NCBI GenBank assembly: GCA_002897635.1
Contig: BDTD01000009.1
Span: 118,754-177,590, forward strand
Source: a bacterium BMS3Abin11
Lineage (GTDB): Bacteria; Pseudomonadota; Gammaproteobacteria; BMS3Bbin11
Reading direction: 5' to 3'
DNA: 58,837 nt
A program made the position numbers and the translations under genes. How positions within the stretch are numbered: the first letter of the stretch is position 1; each line of letters starts with the position of its first letter. Below the pieces are notes generated by a model. That model had not been told where the DNA came from. It saw only the letters and a program-made list of their open reading frames with translations, and made no database searches. Shown here piece by piece: positions 1 to 9,521 of this stretch.

Positions 1-749
1 TTTCTGCCATTAGCATCGCGCACATCAGTCCAGCTATCCTTGCTATAATTTATTAAAAGGACACCGCTACCAGTGTTATTTTGATCGTTACTGGTATTAG
101 TTGCTTCGATAGTTTGTGCAATATTTGCAGATTTTACAGAAGCAGATATTTCTGACTTAGCCTTTATTTCTGAAGCCACCTCCTGCTCATTCGCTGGAGA
201 AACAGGTAATACATTTAAACCAGGATCAACAGCCGATTTATCCAGATTAAGGGTGCTTGTACCAACAGGGACTTCTTCAAGGCCTGGTTTTTCATCTACT
301 ACTGGTGGGCCTGAACTGCTGTCAGCTAGCGGGAGCTCATCATAGGGTACCAGCACCCAAACCGCACTCAAAACAATGACAGCTACAATGCTTGCTACAG
401 CAACTAGCCACACTACCCTGCTTTTCTTATTTGTTTCGCTTTCAGCAGGCATGCTTACCGGTGTCGGTATTGTATCCTTAGTGCGAATCAATCTGGCAAA
501 TGCCATCAAAATATCATTTTCAGGCACACCAACCAGCCTGGCATAGTTTCTCAAATACCCCCTGACATAGGTTTCTTCAGGCATTTTGGAATAGTCATCT
601 TCATCCAGTGCAAGCACCTGAGATGGTGTCAGCCTTATTTCGTAAGCAATATCTTCCGGACGAAGGTTTTTTTCCTCCCGTGCAATTTGCAAGAGCCTTC
701 CCGGCCCCGGCACTCGGTTCTTACCATTTGGGAATATTTCTTCATTCAC
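1..749 (-). CDS. rodZ: RodZ, cytoskeletal cell-shape protein (3' end outside window)
   Basis: RodZ links the MreB cytoskeleton to the elongation machinery at the inner membrane. About 249 residues are visible: an N-terminal helix-turn-helix of the HTH_25 type (about residues 15-75, with LLQIAREEKNLRPEDIA), a polar linker, one membrane segment near residues 112-134, a Ser/Thr/Asn-rich periplasmic stretch, and the beginning of the C-terminal DUF4115 domain (NYSKDSWTDVRDANG), which runs off the window edge. The chosen start is GTG at 749: the frame is closed by a stop just upstream, and the nearby ATG codons are in other frames. It starts 17 nt after the pilW stop, in the classic rlmN-pilW-rodZ order. 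The family is certain; the start codon is less so. Confidence 0.9.
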   Translation of the reverse strand, partial: MNEEIFPNGKNRVPGPGRLLQIAREEKNLRPEDIAYEIRLTPSQVLALDEDDYSKMPEETYVRGYLRNYARLVGVPENDILMAFARLIRTKDTIPTPVSMPAESETNKKSRVVWLVAVASIVAVIVLSAVWVLVPYDELPLADSSSGPPVVDEKPGLEEVPVGTSTLNLDKSAVDPGLNVLPVSPANEQEVASEIKAKSEISASVKSANIAQTIEATNTSNDQNNTGSGVLLINYSKDSWTDVRDANGR

Positions 750-766
750 AGCTGTGTTCTCATGTA

Positions 767-1513
767 TTAGTGATCAAGCTTTATTGCCTGGCTGGATCGT
801 GGGTACATGCTACGTAATTTTAGGGCATAGCTTGCCGCTGCATTCTTGTCTCTCAAAGTCATTTCAGTCTGATATGCGATATATAGAATTTCTGGACCTC
901 CTCTGGTAGCAATCTGAAAATAGCGCTGATACCAACCACGCGTTTCCAGTGGTTTACCATTTCTATAGCTTATTTTGGCCATTTGCAGCAGAGCATCAGG
1001 GTAATTCGGGTTAATTCTTAATGACTGGCGCATTGCATTTTCAGCTTCTTTGTATTTCTCCTGTTTATTGAAGCAGGCCCCTACATTCATCAGCAGCCTG
1101 GCCCTTGCTGTATACAGCACATTGTTTAGCAGGGACCGATAAAGTACTTCTGCTTTCTTGTATTTCTCATCTCGACATAAGCGGTTCGCATAATCATGCT
1201 GGGCGCTCGGCAAGGGATTCGGTTCAGCTATCGCCTTCTTGAAATAACGTTCTGATTCCTCCGGTTTCTTCAACCGTATCTGAATCAACGCCATGATGTA
1301 ATTTGCTGATTTGTTATTCTTGTCAAGATCCAGAGACTTTTTGACCTCCTCAATGGCAACATCCAGCTGGCCACGCTGCAAATAATTACCCGCCAGATCA
1401 GCATGGATTTGTGCCCTCTCTTCAGGGGGTTTGACATCTGGCTTAGGAAATGCGCTTTCTGTGACGCAACCACTGAGTAAAATCAGAAAGATAATGATTA
1501 AGGAAATTCTCAA
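767..1513 (-). CDS. pilW: Type IV pilus biogenesis/stability lipoprotein PilW (PilF)
   Basis: PilW/PilF is an outer-membrane lipoprotein pilotin that helps the PilQ secretin assemble. The N-terminus is a lipoprotein signal peptide with lipobox LLSGC, the lipidated cysteine being about residue 16. The rest (248 aa) is made of TPR repeats, for example [20 protein letters not shown] and [18 protein letters not shown]. The start codon is TTG and overlaps the rlmN stop (TTGA), so the two genes are probably translationally coupled. The order rlmN-pilW-rodZ is typical of gammaproteobacteria and supports the assignment. Confidence 0.93.
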   Translation of the reverse strand: MRISLIIIFLILLSGCVTESAFPKPDVKPPEERAQIHADLAGNYLQRGQLDVAIEEVKKSLDLDKNNKSANYIMALIQIRLKKPEESERYFKKAIAEPNPLPSAQHDYANRLCRDEKYKKAEVLYRSLLNNVLYTARARLLMNVGACFNKQEKYKEAENAMRQSLRINPNYPDALLQMAKISYRNGKPLETRGWYQRYFQIATRGGPEILYIAYQTEMTLRDKNAAASYALKLRSMYPRSSQAIKLDH

Positions 1514-2643
1514 TGTAAGTCCCCTGCCAGTTGTATCTGATGGAATCGTTCTGAACGTCGTGTTCTATCTCTGAATTCACCAGATAGTTGACCACAGGCA
1601 GCAGCAATTTCCTCGCCTCGAGTTTTTCGTGTGACTGTCATAATCTCATTCTGCATCAAAATATCGCGAAAACGGTTTATACGCGACAGTGGCGAACTTT
1701 TATAGCCACTGTTTGCAAACGGGTTAAACGGGATTAGATTAATCTTACAGGGAACATTCGCTACAAGTTTTGCCAGCTTCCTGGCATGCAGGTCGGTATC
1801 ATTCACATCGGCCAGCATAACGTATTCAAAAGTGACCTTCTGATGTGGCAGGCCTTTTGTATAATCACGGCATGCCTGCATCAATTTTAAAACAGGGTAT
1901 CTCCTGTTAATGGGAACCAGTTTGTTTCGTAATTCATCGTCCGGAGCATGCAGGGAAACTGCAAGGCTTACCGGGCAATCCTTACTCAAACTTTGCATTT
2001 CTGGTAATAAGCCTGAGGTGCTTAAGGTGACCCGTCGTTTTGACAGGCCGTAAGCGAAATCTTCCTGCATCAAAGTCATTGCCTGAATAACATTATTGTA
2101 ATTCAATAGCGGCTCACCCATACCCATCATGACAACATTGGTGACAGGTCGTTTATTGTCGGTACTTACCAGTAGCTGATTTGCCAGACGCAGCTGTCCG
2201 ATTATCTCTGCCGCCGTCAGGTTGCGGTTAAACCCCTGTCTGGCTGTGGCACAGAAACTGCAGTTTAGTGCACAGCCTACCTGTGAGGAAACACATAAAG
2301 TCCCGCGACCAGATTCCGGTATAAAGACGGTTTCAATGCTGTTGCCGTCCTCCAGTCTCAACAACCACTTACGTGTGCCATCTTCCGATATCTGATCGTT
2401 AATAATTTCAGGCACTACGAATGCCGCCTGGCTCGTAAGACTGGTCCGAAGCGACTTGCTCAGGTTTGTCATTGCAGAAAAATCATAGACCCCCTGCTGA
2501 TGCACCCATTTCAGTACCTGGGTCGCACGAAATGCTTTCTCACCCATAGAGGCAAAATACGCCTCCAGTGCCTGACGGTCATGTCCTATCAGGTTCAGCA
2601 GAGGTGCTTGTGCAGGTGAAATATCAGTCACTGGTGATTCCAT
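1510..2643 (-). CDS. rlmN: Dual-specificity rRNA/tRNA adenine-C2 methyltransferase RlmN
   Basis: RlmN methylates C2 of A2503 in 23S rRNA and A37 in some tRNAs by a radical SAM mechanism. The cluster motif CALNCSFC gives C124, C128 and C131. The two mechanistic cysteines are C117 ([10 protein letters not shown]) and C350 ([12 protein letters not shown]). [12 protein letters not shown] is the SAM-binding GGE-like motif. The open frame continues to 2715, but those extra 24 residues are not family-like. I chose ATG 2643 ([11 protein letters not shown]), which gives 377 aa, the usual length. It overlaps pilW downstream. Confidence 0.95.
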   Translation of the reverse strand: MESPVTDISPAQAPLLNLIGHDRQALEAYFASMGEKAFRATQVLKWVHQQGVYDFSAMTNLSKSLRTSLTSQAAFVVPEIINDQISEDGTRKWLLRLEDGNSIETVFIPESGRGTLCVSSQVGCALNCSFCATARQGFNRNLTAAEIIGQLRLANQLLVSTDNKRPVTNVVMMGMGEPLLNYNNVIQAMTLMQEDFAYGLSKRRVTLSTSGLLPEMQSLSKDCPVSLAVSLHAPDDELRNKLVPINRRYPVLKLMQACRDYTKGLPHQKVTFEYVMLADVNDTDLHARKLAKLVANVPCKINLIPFNPFANSGYKSSPLSRINRFRDILMQNEIMTVTRKTRGEEIAAACGQLSGEFRDRTRRSERFHQIQLAGDLH

Positions 2644-2772
2644 TTCTAAATTCCGGTGCGTTCTGTTAACGGGAAAAAGCACTAACCCGGAAAATATATT
2701 AATAACAGCGCCCAACTCATTGAAAATATAAATAGTCTTTCACAGGAAAAAAAGAACTTTAGGGCGTGTATT

Positions 2773-4107
2773 CTACCTGTCTGGCGCAAGGTGGGCAATT
2801 AATCTGGCACCTTCGATGCCAGTAATTTGTGCATAAACCAGATCCCCCGGAACCGGATTTCCCCCCTGGACTACCACCGGCAGGTATTCTGCTGACCGAC
2901 CAAATGACTGATGAGGGTGATTTTTTTCTGGTTTTTCTATCAGTACCGATACCCGATGCTGCTTTTTAAGTGCACCGATAAACAGTTTATCGCGTACTTT
3001 CTCACCTGTTTCAATGAGGATGCGTGTTCGTTTTTTTCGAATATCATGGGAAATCTGACGGGGAATCCGTGCCGCAGGGACGCCTGGCCGGTCAGAATAG
3101 CTGAAAACATGCGGAAAAGCGATATTCAGGCGCTCAATCATCGAGATACTATCTTCAAAGGCCTGCTCTGATTCAGTCGGGAAGCCAGTCATGATGTCAG
3201 CACCGTAGACTGCATTCGGGATTCTTTCTGCAAGCGCAGCCACCCTCTCATACATCAATTCTGCCGTGTAGCGTCTTTTCATACGTTTTAGAATAAGTGT
3301 GTTACCACTTTGCAATGAGAGATGAAAATGCGAGCATATTTTCTCTTCACCGGCCAGCACCTCAATCAGTTCTGTATCCAGGTAAGACGGGTCAATCGAG
3401 CTGATACGCAACCTGAAGTCGCCAGAAATACTGCAAACCTCACGTAACAGGGTTGCCAGATTATAGTGCTGCTGATCGTTATCAAGCCCATTGCCATAAC
3501 TACCTATATCCACCCCACAGAGGACAATTTCACGATAGCCATTTAACACCAGCCTTTCTATCTGCCGCCGAATCAAGGTAATGGGAATGGAACGGGAAGG
3601 CCCGCGTGCTGTATGTATTATGCAATAAGTGCAGCCCTGATTGCAGCCCTGCTGCACCTGCACAAATGCGCGTGTGTGGCCATCGCAGCTTTCAATAATA
3701 CTTTCCGGCAGTGATACATGCTCATTTACATCACCGACCAGTACAGGCGGCAACTTGCCCAGCATGAGGTCCGGCAAAAGATCATGCAAATCCAGTTTTC
3801 GATCATTACCCAGTACCAGATCAACACCGGGGATATCCGCGCAGGCCTCTGGTGAAATTTGTGCATAGCAGCCAGTTACTACAATCAGCGACTGGGGGTT
3901 CTGCCGGATCAGGCGACGCACCGTTTGTCGGGCCTGTCTATCTGCTTCCCTGGTAACCGTGCAAGTATTGATGATATACAGATCAGCATGATCAGTATGT
4001 CCCACCTGCTGCCAGTCTATATTCTGCAAAGAATGGCCTATCAGGCCGGATTCAAACAGATTGACCTTACAACCAAGTGTCGTCGTGGCGAATGAATATT
4101 GCTTCAA
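2773..4107 (-). CDS. mtaB: MtaB-like tRNA (t6A37) methylthiotransferase
   Basis: A radical SAM methylthiotransferase of the MiaB/RimO/MtaB group, which adds a methylthio group to modified A37 of ANN-decoding tRNAs. Three N-terminal cysteines bind the auxiliary cluster (C13 in LGCKVN, C49 in INTCTV, C80 in VTGCYAQ). The radical SAM motif is CNQGCTYC (C155, C159, C162), and a TRAM-like C-terminal stretch follows (LPVVVQGGNPVPGDLVYAQI). The motif TTLGCKVNLFES and TARGPSRSIP fit MtaB (YqeV) better than MiaB. The start is TTG with AGG a few bases upstream. It lies between the isc operon and rlmN, separated from iscX by a perfect palindrome. Confidence 0.85.
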   Translation of the reverse strand: MKQYSFATTTLGCKVNLFESGLIGHSLQNIDWQQVGHTDHADLYIINTCTVTREADRQARQTVRRLIRQNPQSLIVVTGCYAQISPEACADIPGVDLVLGNDRKLDLHDLLPDLMLGKLPPVLVGDVNEHVSLPESIIESCDGHTRAFVQVQQGCNQGCTYCIIHTARGPSRSIPITLIRRQIERLVLNGYREIVLCGVDIGSYGNGLDNDQQHYNLATLLREVCSISGDFRLRISSIDPSYLDTELIEVLAGEEKICSHFHLSLQSGNTLILKRMKRRYTAELMYERVAALAERIPNAVYGADIMTGFPTESEQAFEDSISMIERLNIAFPHVFSYSDRPGVPAARIPRQISHDIRKKRTRILIETGEKVRDKLFIGALKKQHRVSVLIEKPEKNHPHQSFGRSAEYLPVVVQGGNPVPGDLVYAQITGIEGARLIAHLAPDR

Positions 4108-4145
4108 AAGTAGACCTACATACCGTATATACTGTTTACGAGTAT

Positions 4146-4190
4146 ATTAGGTTTTATGTTTTAGGAGTTACGTAAAACATAAAACCTAAT
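4146..4190. repeat. Perfect 18-bp AT-rich palindrome between mtaB and iscX
   Basis: Two perfectly complementary 18-nt arms (4146-4163 and 4173-4190) flank a 9-nt loop. The arms carry the core TAGGTTTTATGTTTTA. No T-run follows on either strand, so it is not a textbook intrinsic terminator. It may still separate the isc transcript from mtaB-rlmN, or be a repeat remnant. Confidence 0.6.
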
Positions 4191-4203
4191 ACGTAATCCG
4201 TTC

Positions 4204-4404
4204 CTATTCCCGTTCCTCAATCCAGGCCATCTGGATTGCTTCAAGAATTCTCTCACTACAATGTTCGGGATCATCATCAAAGCCATCCAGAGCCATCACC
4301 ATTTCCATCAGCTGAGGAAAAGCAAGGGCCAACGGATCAACGTCAGGGCTGTTGTCAGCCAGTTCGATTGCAATATCAAGGGTATCCGTCCATTTCATCG
4401 ACAT
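4204..4404 (-). CDS. iscX: IscX, iron-sulfur assembly regulator
   Basis: IscX (YfhJ) is a small acidic protein that binds IscS and iron and modulates Fe-S assembly. The 66-aa product has the family opening MKWTDTLDIAIEL and the conserved acidic end (FDDDPEHCSERILEAIQMAW). An AGGAG seven bases upstream supports ATG 4404 as the start. It is the last gene of the isc operon, as in E. coli, and follows fdx after a strong hairpin. Confidence 0.93.
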   Translation of the reverse strand: MSMKWTDTLDIAIELADNSPDVDPLALAFPQLMEMVMALDGFDDDPEHCSERILEAIQMAWIEERE

Positions 4405-4419
4405 TTCATATCTCCTGCT

Positions 4420-4460
4420 AGTGCTCCTTCAACCTGTCATTATCAGGTTGAAGGAGCACT
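4420..4460 (-). other. Perfect 17-bp hairpin between fdx and iscX
   Basis: Arms at 4420-4436 and 4444-4460 (AGTGCTCCTTCAACCTG and its complement) are perfectly paired around a 7-nt loop. The upstream arm overlaps the fdx stop codon. No poly-T follows, so it may act as an mRNA-stabilising or partial-attenuation element setting iscX levels. That role is inference. Confidence 0.55.
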
Positions 4461-4800
4461 ATTGGTTCTCAGACACCTGGTTAATAGTGTATTTGGGGAT
4501 TTCTATGACCAGATCTTCATCGGCGACGATAGCCTGACAGGAAAGGCGCGAGTCGGGTTCCAGACCCCAGGCCTTGTCCAGCATATCATCTTCATCATCC
4601 GTTGGCTCATTCAGGGAATCAAAACCTTTCTGTACAATGACATGGCAGGTGGTGCAGGCGCAGGCCTTTTCACAGGCGTGCTCAATCTCTATGCCGCTTG
4701 CCAATGCTGCATCCAGAATAGTCACCCCGGGCTCTACTTCTATTTCTATCCCCTGCGGGCAAACCTCATCGTTCGGCAGAAACGTCAATTTTGTCATCAT
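4459..4800 (-). CDS. fdx: ISC-type [2Fe-2S] ferredoxin
   Basis: Adrenodoxin-like ferredoxin that supplies electrons during ISC cluster assembly. The cluster ligands are visible as C43-x5-C49-x2-C52 (CEKACACTTC) and C88 (RLSCQA). The length of 113 aa is normal. The ATG directly abuts the hscA stop (TAGATG), which implies coupled translation. It sits in the conserved order hscB-hscA-fdx-iscX. Confidence 0.96.
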   Translation of the reverse strand: MMTKLTFLPNDEVCPQGIEIEVEPGVTILDAALASGIEIEHACEKACACTTCHVIVQKGFDSLNEPTDDEDDMLDKAWGLEPDSRLSCQAIVADEDLVIEIPKYTINQVSENQ

Positions 4801-6681
4801 CTACTCGCTGAATTCATTAATATTATGTCCTGCCATCGCTTCCCGGATACTGGCGTCCATGCGACGCGCAGCAAAGGGTCCTGACAATTCATTCAACTCA
4901 TTGATTGCCTGTTTGATGTTATCTGCGTCACCCTTTTCTTTAATTTGCTGAAGCGACTTCATGCACTCCATCAGAGCGCTGCGCTCACTTTTATTCAGAT
5001 GGATGTTACCATTTATAGCCAGGGCACTTTCCAGTGCACTGATAGCGCGATCTGCTTCTACCCGCCGCTCTACCAGCTGGCGAGCCTGGATATCATCGCC
5101 GGCATGTGCAATAGAATCACGTAGCATTTGTTCAACTTCTTCATCGGTCAGCCCATACGAAGGCTTCACATTCACCTGGGTTTCAGTGCCTGTGGTCGCC
5201 TCACGGGCACTGACACTTAACAGGCCATCTGCATCGACCTGAAAGCATACTTTTACACGTCCACTGCCAGCAGTCATGGGAGGAATCCCTCGTAACTCAA
5301 AGCGCGCCAGTGAGCGACAATCAGATACCAGCTCACGTTCCCCCTGTACAACATGTATTGACATCGCTGTCTGCCCATCTTTATAAGTGGTAAATTCCTG
5401 AGCGCGGCTAACCGGTATAGTCGCGTTTCGCGGAATAATCTTTTCGACCATACCCCCCATGATCTCAATACCGAGAGAAAGAGGGATGACATCAAGCAAT
5501 AGCATGTCATCAGCAGCACGATTTCCGATTAGAATGTCGGCCTGTATGGCGGCCCCTATGGCGACAACCTGTTCAGGATCTACATCGGTATACAGTTTTT
5601 TAGCAAAAAACGATTCCACTTTTTGTTGCACACTGAGTACGCGAGTCGATCCACCAACCATCACAATGCCATCGAGATCATCTTTCTCCAGGCCGGCATC
5701 TCGTAGGGCTCGCCGACAGGGGAAAAGTGTTTTATCAACAACTGGAGCAATAATGTCATTCATAGTTGCACGATTGAGGGTAATTTCACTGCTTGAATTA
5801 TCTGGCAGCCTGAGAGTAATAGTGGCCGTGGAATCTTCCGTCAGTGACTCTTTGGCTTTACGGGCAGCGGCCAGTACCAGACGTAGAAATCGACTATTCA
5901 TCGAGAATTCGCTGCTATCCAGGTGCTCAAGAACCCACTCCGCGATCAACCTGTCCATATCATCGCCACCCAATGCGGAATCACCTGCGGTGGCAAGAAC
6001 TTCGAATACACCCTTATTCAAACGTAAGATAGAAATATCGAAAGTCCCACCACCGAGATCGTATATCGCGTAAATGCCTTCATTGCCCTGATCCAGACCG
6101 TATGCAACTGCGGCAGCTGTTGGCTCATTAAGCAGACGCATGACATTCAGTCCAGCCAGCTTTGCTGCGTCCTTTGTGGCCTGCCTTTGTGCATCATCAA
6201 AATATGCGGGGACAGTGATTACAGCACCAGCAAGTTCACCGCCGAGTGAGATTTCCGCACGTTTCTTTAATGCAGTAAGGATCTCAGCACTGACTTCTAT
6301 CGCGCTACGAGGACCATCTACGGTTAAAATTCTTGGCACATTGGCTGATTCGTCATCAAACTCGTAGGGCAGATGACCTCTTAAAGACTTTATATCCGCA
6401 ATCTTGCGTCCGATCATACGCTTTGCCGATGCGATGGTATTCATCGGGTCTTTTACAGCCGCATCCAGTGCTGGATAACCAATATCCGGCCCATCATCCT
6501 TGCGAAAACGTACAACGGATGGCAGCAAGCCTCTGCCTTCTTCATCTAACAGCACTTTTGCCCTGCCACTACGCACCGTAGCAACTAGAGAGTTTGTTGT
6601 GCCCAGGTCTATACCTACCGCATTTCGATGCTCATGTGGATTGGTGGATTTACCTGGTTCACTAATTTGTAGAAGTGCCAT
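4801..6681 (-). CDS. hscA: HscA, specialised Hsp70 chaperone for Fe-S transfer
   Basis: HscA is the DnaK-like ATPase that, with HscB, releases [2Fe-2S] clusters from IscU to target proteins. The nucleotide-binding domain shows [26 protein letters not shown] and [11 protein letters not shown]. The substrate-binding domain and helical lid follow. At 626 aa it has the usual length. It is 47 nt downstream of hscB. Its usual partner gene iscU is not in this operon, although HscA function depends on the IscU LPPVK motif, so iscU is presumably elsewhere. Confidence 0.96.
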   Translation of the reverse strand: MALLQISEPGKSTNPHEHRNAVGIDLGTTNSLVATVRSGRAKVLLDEEGRGLLPSVVRFRKDDGPDIGYPALDAAVKDPMNTIASAKRMIGRKIADIKSLRGHLPYEFDDESANVPRILTVDGPRSAIEVSAEILTALKKRAEISLGGELAGAVITVPAYFDDAQRQATKDAAKLAGLNVMRLLNEPTAAAVAYGLDQGNEGIYAIYDLGGGTFDISILRLNKGVFEVLATAGDSALGGDDMDRLIAEWVLEHLDSSEFSMNSRFLRLVLAAARKAKESLTEDSTATITLRLPDNSSSEITLNRATMNDIIAPVVDKTLFPCRRALRDAGLEKDDLDGIVMVGGSTRVLSVQQKVESFFAKKLYTDVDPEQVVAIGAAIQADILIGNRAADDMLLLDVIPLSLGIEIMGGMVEKIIPRNATIPVSRAQEFTTYKDGQTAMSIHVVQGERELVSDCRSLARFELRGIPPMTAGSGRVKVCFQVDADGLLSVSAREATTGTETQVNVKPSYGLTDEEVEQMLRDSIAHAGDDIQARQLVERRVEADRAISALESALAINGNIHLNKSERSALMECMKSLQQIKEKGDADNIKQAINELNELSGPFAARRMDASIREAMAGHNINEFSE

Positions 6682-6728
6682 CGATGATCTCTCGACTGTT
6701 AATCTTTTCGTTTAGAATGGCTAAATAG

Positions 6729-7277
6729 TCAGAATAATGCTTCTTCGGCATCATCAATTTCAGCTCGCATACGACTAAGAAACTGTAATTCTCGTACCAG
6801 GTGCCGTGCCTTATCCAGAACGGGGCCCTGATCGCTCATATTATCCAGTATCTTTCCAATACTTGCTTCTCTTTCAGCATACTCGTTGTTCACTTTTTCG
6901 GACAGTCTGCGAAGTGCATCCATTGCAGATGCACCAGATGACTGAGCATTTTCCAGGTCTTCGCGTAATTCGATCTGCTGCATTAAAAATTCGGGATCCA
7001 TGCGAGTATCAAGCTCTTCATCGGTGCTGACATTTAATAATGACAGCATATATCGCCCACGTGAAACTGCATCAACCAGGGTTGTATAGGCTTCGTTGAT
7101 ATGCGCCGCATATTGAGCAGACAATCGACGCTCCTGTTCGCTTGCACTGGCAAAATTATCAGGATGGAATTTTTTCTGCAGCTCACGAAAACGATCACGT
7201 AATTGATTTTGATCGAGTGTATACGACGATGCTATACCAAATAGATCGAAGAAGTTATTTTCTAACTGTCGCAGCAT
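6729..7277 (-). CDS. hscB: HscB, J-domain co-chaperone
   Basis: HscB (Hsc20) brings IscU to HscA and stimulates its ATPase. The N-terminal J domain carries the essential HPD motif at residues 38-40 (KKFHPDNFAS). The C-terminal three-helix domain holds the IscU-binding surface (residues about 90-180, with MDPEFLMQQIELREDLE). The 182-aa length is close to other HscB proteins. The gene lies between iscA and hscA, as usual. Confidence 0.95.
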   Translation of the reverse strand: MLRQLENNFFDLFGIASSYTLDQNQLRDRFRELQKKFHPDNFASASEQERRLSAQYAAHINEAYTTLVDAVSRGRYMLSLLNVSTDEELDTRMDPEFLMQQIELREDLENAQSSGASAMDALRRLSEKVNNEYAEREASIGKILDNMSDQGPVLDKARHLVRELQFLSRMRAEIDDAEEALF

Positions 7278-7331
7278 GATATGAAATATGCGTAACTTAT
7301 GGGTAGGAAAAGCAGTACAGCAATGGATCGA

Positions 7332-7655
7332 CTAGACGGTAAAACTTTCCCCGCAGCCGCAGGCATCTTTGACATTCGGGTTATTGAACTCGAAACCCTC
7401 ATTCAAGCCATCCCGCTTATAATCAAGCTCTGTACCATCTAGATAAATCAGGCTTTTTTTGTCTACAACGATATTGACGCCAGCTGACTCGAAGACCTCA
7501 TCGGACTCTTCAATTTTATCAACAAACTCAAGTACATAAGAAAGCCCTGAGCAACCGGAGGTTTTAACAGCCAGTCTCAGACCGGCTGCACCGCCTCTTT
7601 TTTCAATAAAATTATGGATATGATCCGCCGCATTTTCAGTTAGACTTATAGCCAT
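7332..7655 (-). CDS. iscA: IscA, A-type Fe-S carrier
   Basis: A-type carrier protein that binds Fe or Fe-S clusters and delivers them to apo-proteins. The three ligand cysteines match E. coli numbering: C35 (TSGCSG), C99 and C101 (ACGCGESF). Length is 107 aa. The GGAG ribosome-binding site lies nine bases before ATG. It follows iscS after only 45 nt, a place normally occupied by iscU. Confidence 0.96.
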   Translation of the reverse strand: MAISLTENAADHIHNFIEKRGGAAGLRLAVKTSGCSGLSYVLEFVDKIEESDEVFESAGVNIVVDKKSLIYLDGTELDYKRDGLNEGFEFNNPNVKDACGCGESFTV

Positions 7656-7700
7656 CTTAGTTCTCCGATTTAGTCGTGCACATTTTCTGTCGAAACAAAA

Positions 7701-8912
7701 CTAGTGTGCAAGCCACTCTACCTTAGTCAGATCAACACCTTCTTTATACATATCCCATAGAGGAGACAATTCACGCAATCTGTCAATATTTTCACGCACC
7801 AGTTGTATCGCCCTGTCTATATCCTGTTCGGTGGTAAAGCGGCCAATGCTAAATCGTATGGAACTATGTGCCAGTTCATCATTCCTGCCCAGTGCACGCA
7901 GCACGTAGGACGGTTCCAGACTGGCCGATGTACAGGCTGAACCCGATGATACGGCGAGACCTTTAAGTGCCATGATCAGCGATTCGCCTTCAACATAATT
8001 AAAACTGATATTGATGTTTCCAGCAACGCGATGCTGAAGATCTCCGTTAACATAGACTTCTTCTATGTCGCTGAAGCCCTCAAGTAAACGTGTACGCAGT
8101 TTCAGTATCCTTGCTGTTTCCTCGGCCATTTCATCATGTGCAATACGAAACGCCTCACCCATGCCGACAATCTGATGCACAGGCAGTGTACCTGAACGCA
8201 TGCCGCGTTCATGGCCACCACCATGCATCTGCGCCTCAATTCTAATGCGTGGCTTACGTCTCACAAAAAGGGCGCCCACCCCTTTAGGACCGTATATCTT
8301 GTGAGCAGAAAGTGAAAGCATATCAATATCCATTGCTTTGACATCCACAGGGGTTTTACCGGCACTCTGGGCCGCATCGCTATGAAAGATAACTTTATGC
8401 CGGTGAGCAATCTTCGCCATCGCAGCAATATCCTGAATAACACCAATTTCGTTATTCACATGCATAATACTTATCAAAATTGTATCCGGACGGATAGCCG
8501 CTTCCAGTTTACCAAGATCAAGGAGTCCACTATCCTCGGGGGCCAGATAGGTCACTTCAAAACCTTCACGCTCAAGCTGGCGACAGGTGTCCAGTACTGC
8601 TTTGTGTTCTGTCTTGCAGGTAATAATATGCTTGCCTTTCTTGCTATAGAAATGCGCTGCACCTTTGATTGCCAGGTTATCAGATTCTGTCGCGCCCGAT
8701 GTCCAGATTATTTCCCTGGGATCCGCATTGATCAGGTTGGCAACCTGTTTACGTGCCAGCTCAACGGCGGCCTCTGCCTCCCAGCCATAAGAATGTGAGC
8801 GAGAAGCAGGGTTGCCAAATTCACCATCCATGGTCATGTAATGCATCATCTTTTCAGCCACCCGTTTGTCAACCGGGGTAGTCGCAGAGTAATCAAGGTA
8901 TATTGGTTTCAT
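7701..8912 (-). CDS. iscS: Cysteine desulfurase IscS
   Basis: PLP enzyme that removes sulfur from cysteine as an enzyme persulfide for Fe-S clusters, tRNA thiolation and related routes. The PLP lysine is K205 ([11 protein letters not shown]). The persulfide cysteine is C327 in the loop [13 protein letters not shown]. The C-terminus ends WLAH, which resembles the IscU/IscX-interacting tail of E. coli IscS. Length 403 aa is typical of the IscS rather than the SufS group. It is 33 nt downstream of iscR. Confidence 0.97.
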   Translation of the reverse strand: MKPIYLDYSATTPVDKRVAEKMMHYMTMDGEFGNPASRSHSYGWEAEAAVELARKQVANLINADPREIIWTSGATESDNLAIKGAAHFYSKKGKHIITCKTEHKAVLDTCRQLEREGFEVTYLAPEDSGLLDLGKLEAAIRPDTILISIMHVNNEIGVIQDIAAMAKIAHRHKVIFHSDAAQSAGKTPVDVKAMDIDMLSLSAHKIYGPKGVGALFVRRKPRIRIEAQMHGGGHERGMRSGTLPVHQIVGMGEAFRIAHDEMAEETARILKLRTRLLEGFSDIEEVYVNGDLQHRVAGNINISFNYVEGESLIMALKGLAVSSGSACTSASLEPSYVLRALGRNDELAHSSIRFSIGRFTTEQDIDRAIQLVRENIDRLRELSPLWDMYKEGVDLTKVEWLAH

Positions 8913-8945
8913 TTCTGTTCGATTTGTAGTGTTAGTCCATTACGT

Positions 8946-9407
8946 TTATATAGAGCTTATAGTAACCTTTTTCTTTTCTTCCTGGCGACTGGCCACTTCC
9001 TGTACGTTAGGCTGGTTAACTAGATCACTGAGTGTGATATTGTAAAGAAATTCGTGAATGCGGGTACTGAGGTCTTCCCACAGATAGTGGGTAAGACAGC
9101 GGCTGTCTTTATCACAGTTTTTCTCACCACCACAACGTGTTGCATCAACGGTTTCATTGATTGCTGTGACGATTTCTGCGACATGGATATTTTCCGGCTC
9201 AGTCGCGAGACGGTAGCCGCCACCTGGCCCACGTGTACTCGTCACCAGACCTTTTCGCCGCAGGCGGGCAAACAATTGTTCCAGGTAAGAAAGTGAAATT
9301 CCCTGCCTGCCCGCTATGTCTGAAAGCGTTACAGGGCCATTTTCATAATGGATAGCAAGATCAAGCATTGCCGTTACTGCATAACGGCCTTTCGTAGTCA
9401 GTTTCAT
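8946..9407 (-). CDS. iscR: IscR, Fe-S-sensing transcription regulator (Rrf2 family)
   Basis: IscR binds a [2Fe-2S] cluster and, in that state, represses its own operon from type 1 sites. The winged-helix N-terminus ([20 protein letters not shown]) and ligands C92, C98, C104 and H107 ([19 protein letters not shown]) match E. coli IscR. The product is 153 aa. A matching operator-promoter lies just upstream at 9464-9497, so autoregulation is likely. Confidence 0.97.
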   Translation of the reverse strand: MKLTTKGRYAVTAMLDLAIHYENGPVTLSDIAGRQGISLSYLEQLFARLRRKGLVTSTRGPGGGYRLATEPENIHVAEIVTAINETVDATRCGGEKNCDKDSRCLTHYLWEDLSTRIHEFLYNITLSDLVNQPNVQEVASRQEEKKKVTISSI

Positions 9408-9463
9408 AGTGATAACTCGTGCGTTAAAATAATGATATAATTCGAGATATGTTATAATGATCT

Positions 9464-9497
9464 ATTATCTAATACTTGACTGTTTTAGTCAAGTATT
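9464..9497 (-). promoter_or_regulatory. isc promoter with IscR type 1 operator
   Basis: A palindrome at 9471-9497 has 11-nt arms (AATACTTGACT and its complement) around 5 nt and fits the IscR type 1 consensus. On the minus strand the same bases supply a -35 box TTGACT (9492-9487). A 17-bp spacer leads to a -10 box GATAAT (9469-9464). Holo-IscR binding here would block RNA polymerase, giving classic feedback control of iscRSA-hscBA-fdx-iscX. Confidence 0.85.
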
Positions 9498-9521
9498 ACC
9501 AATTATTCTTTCTCACCATAT

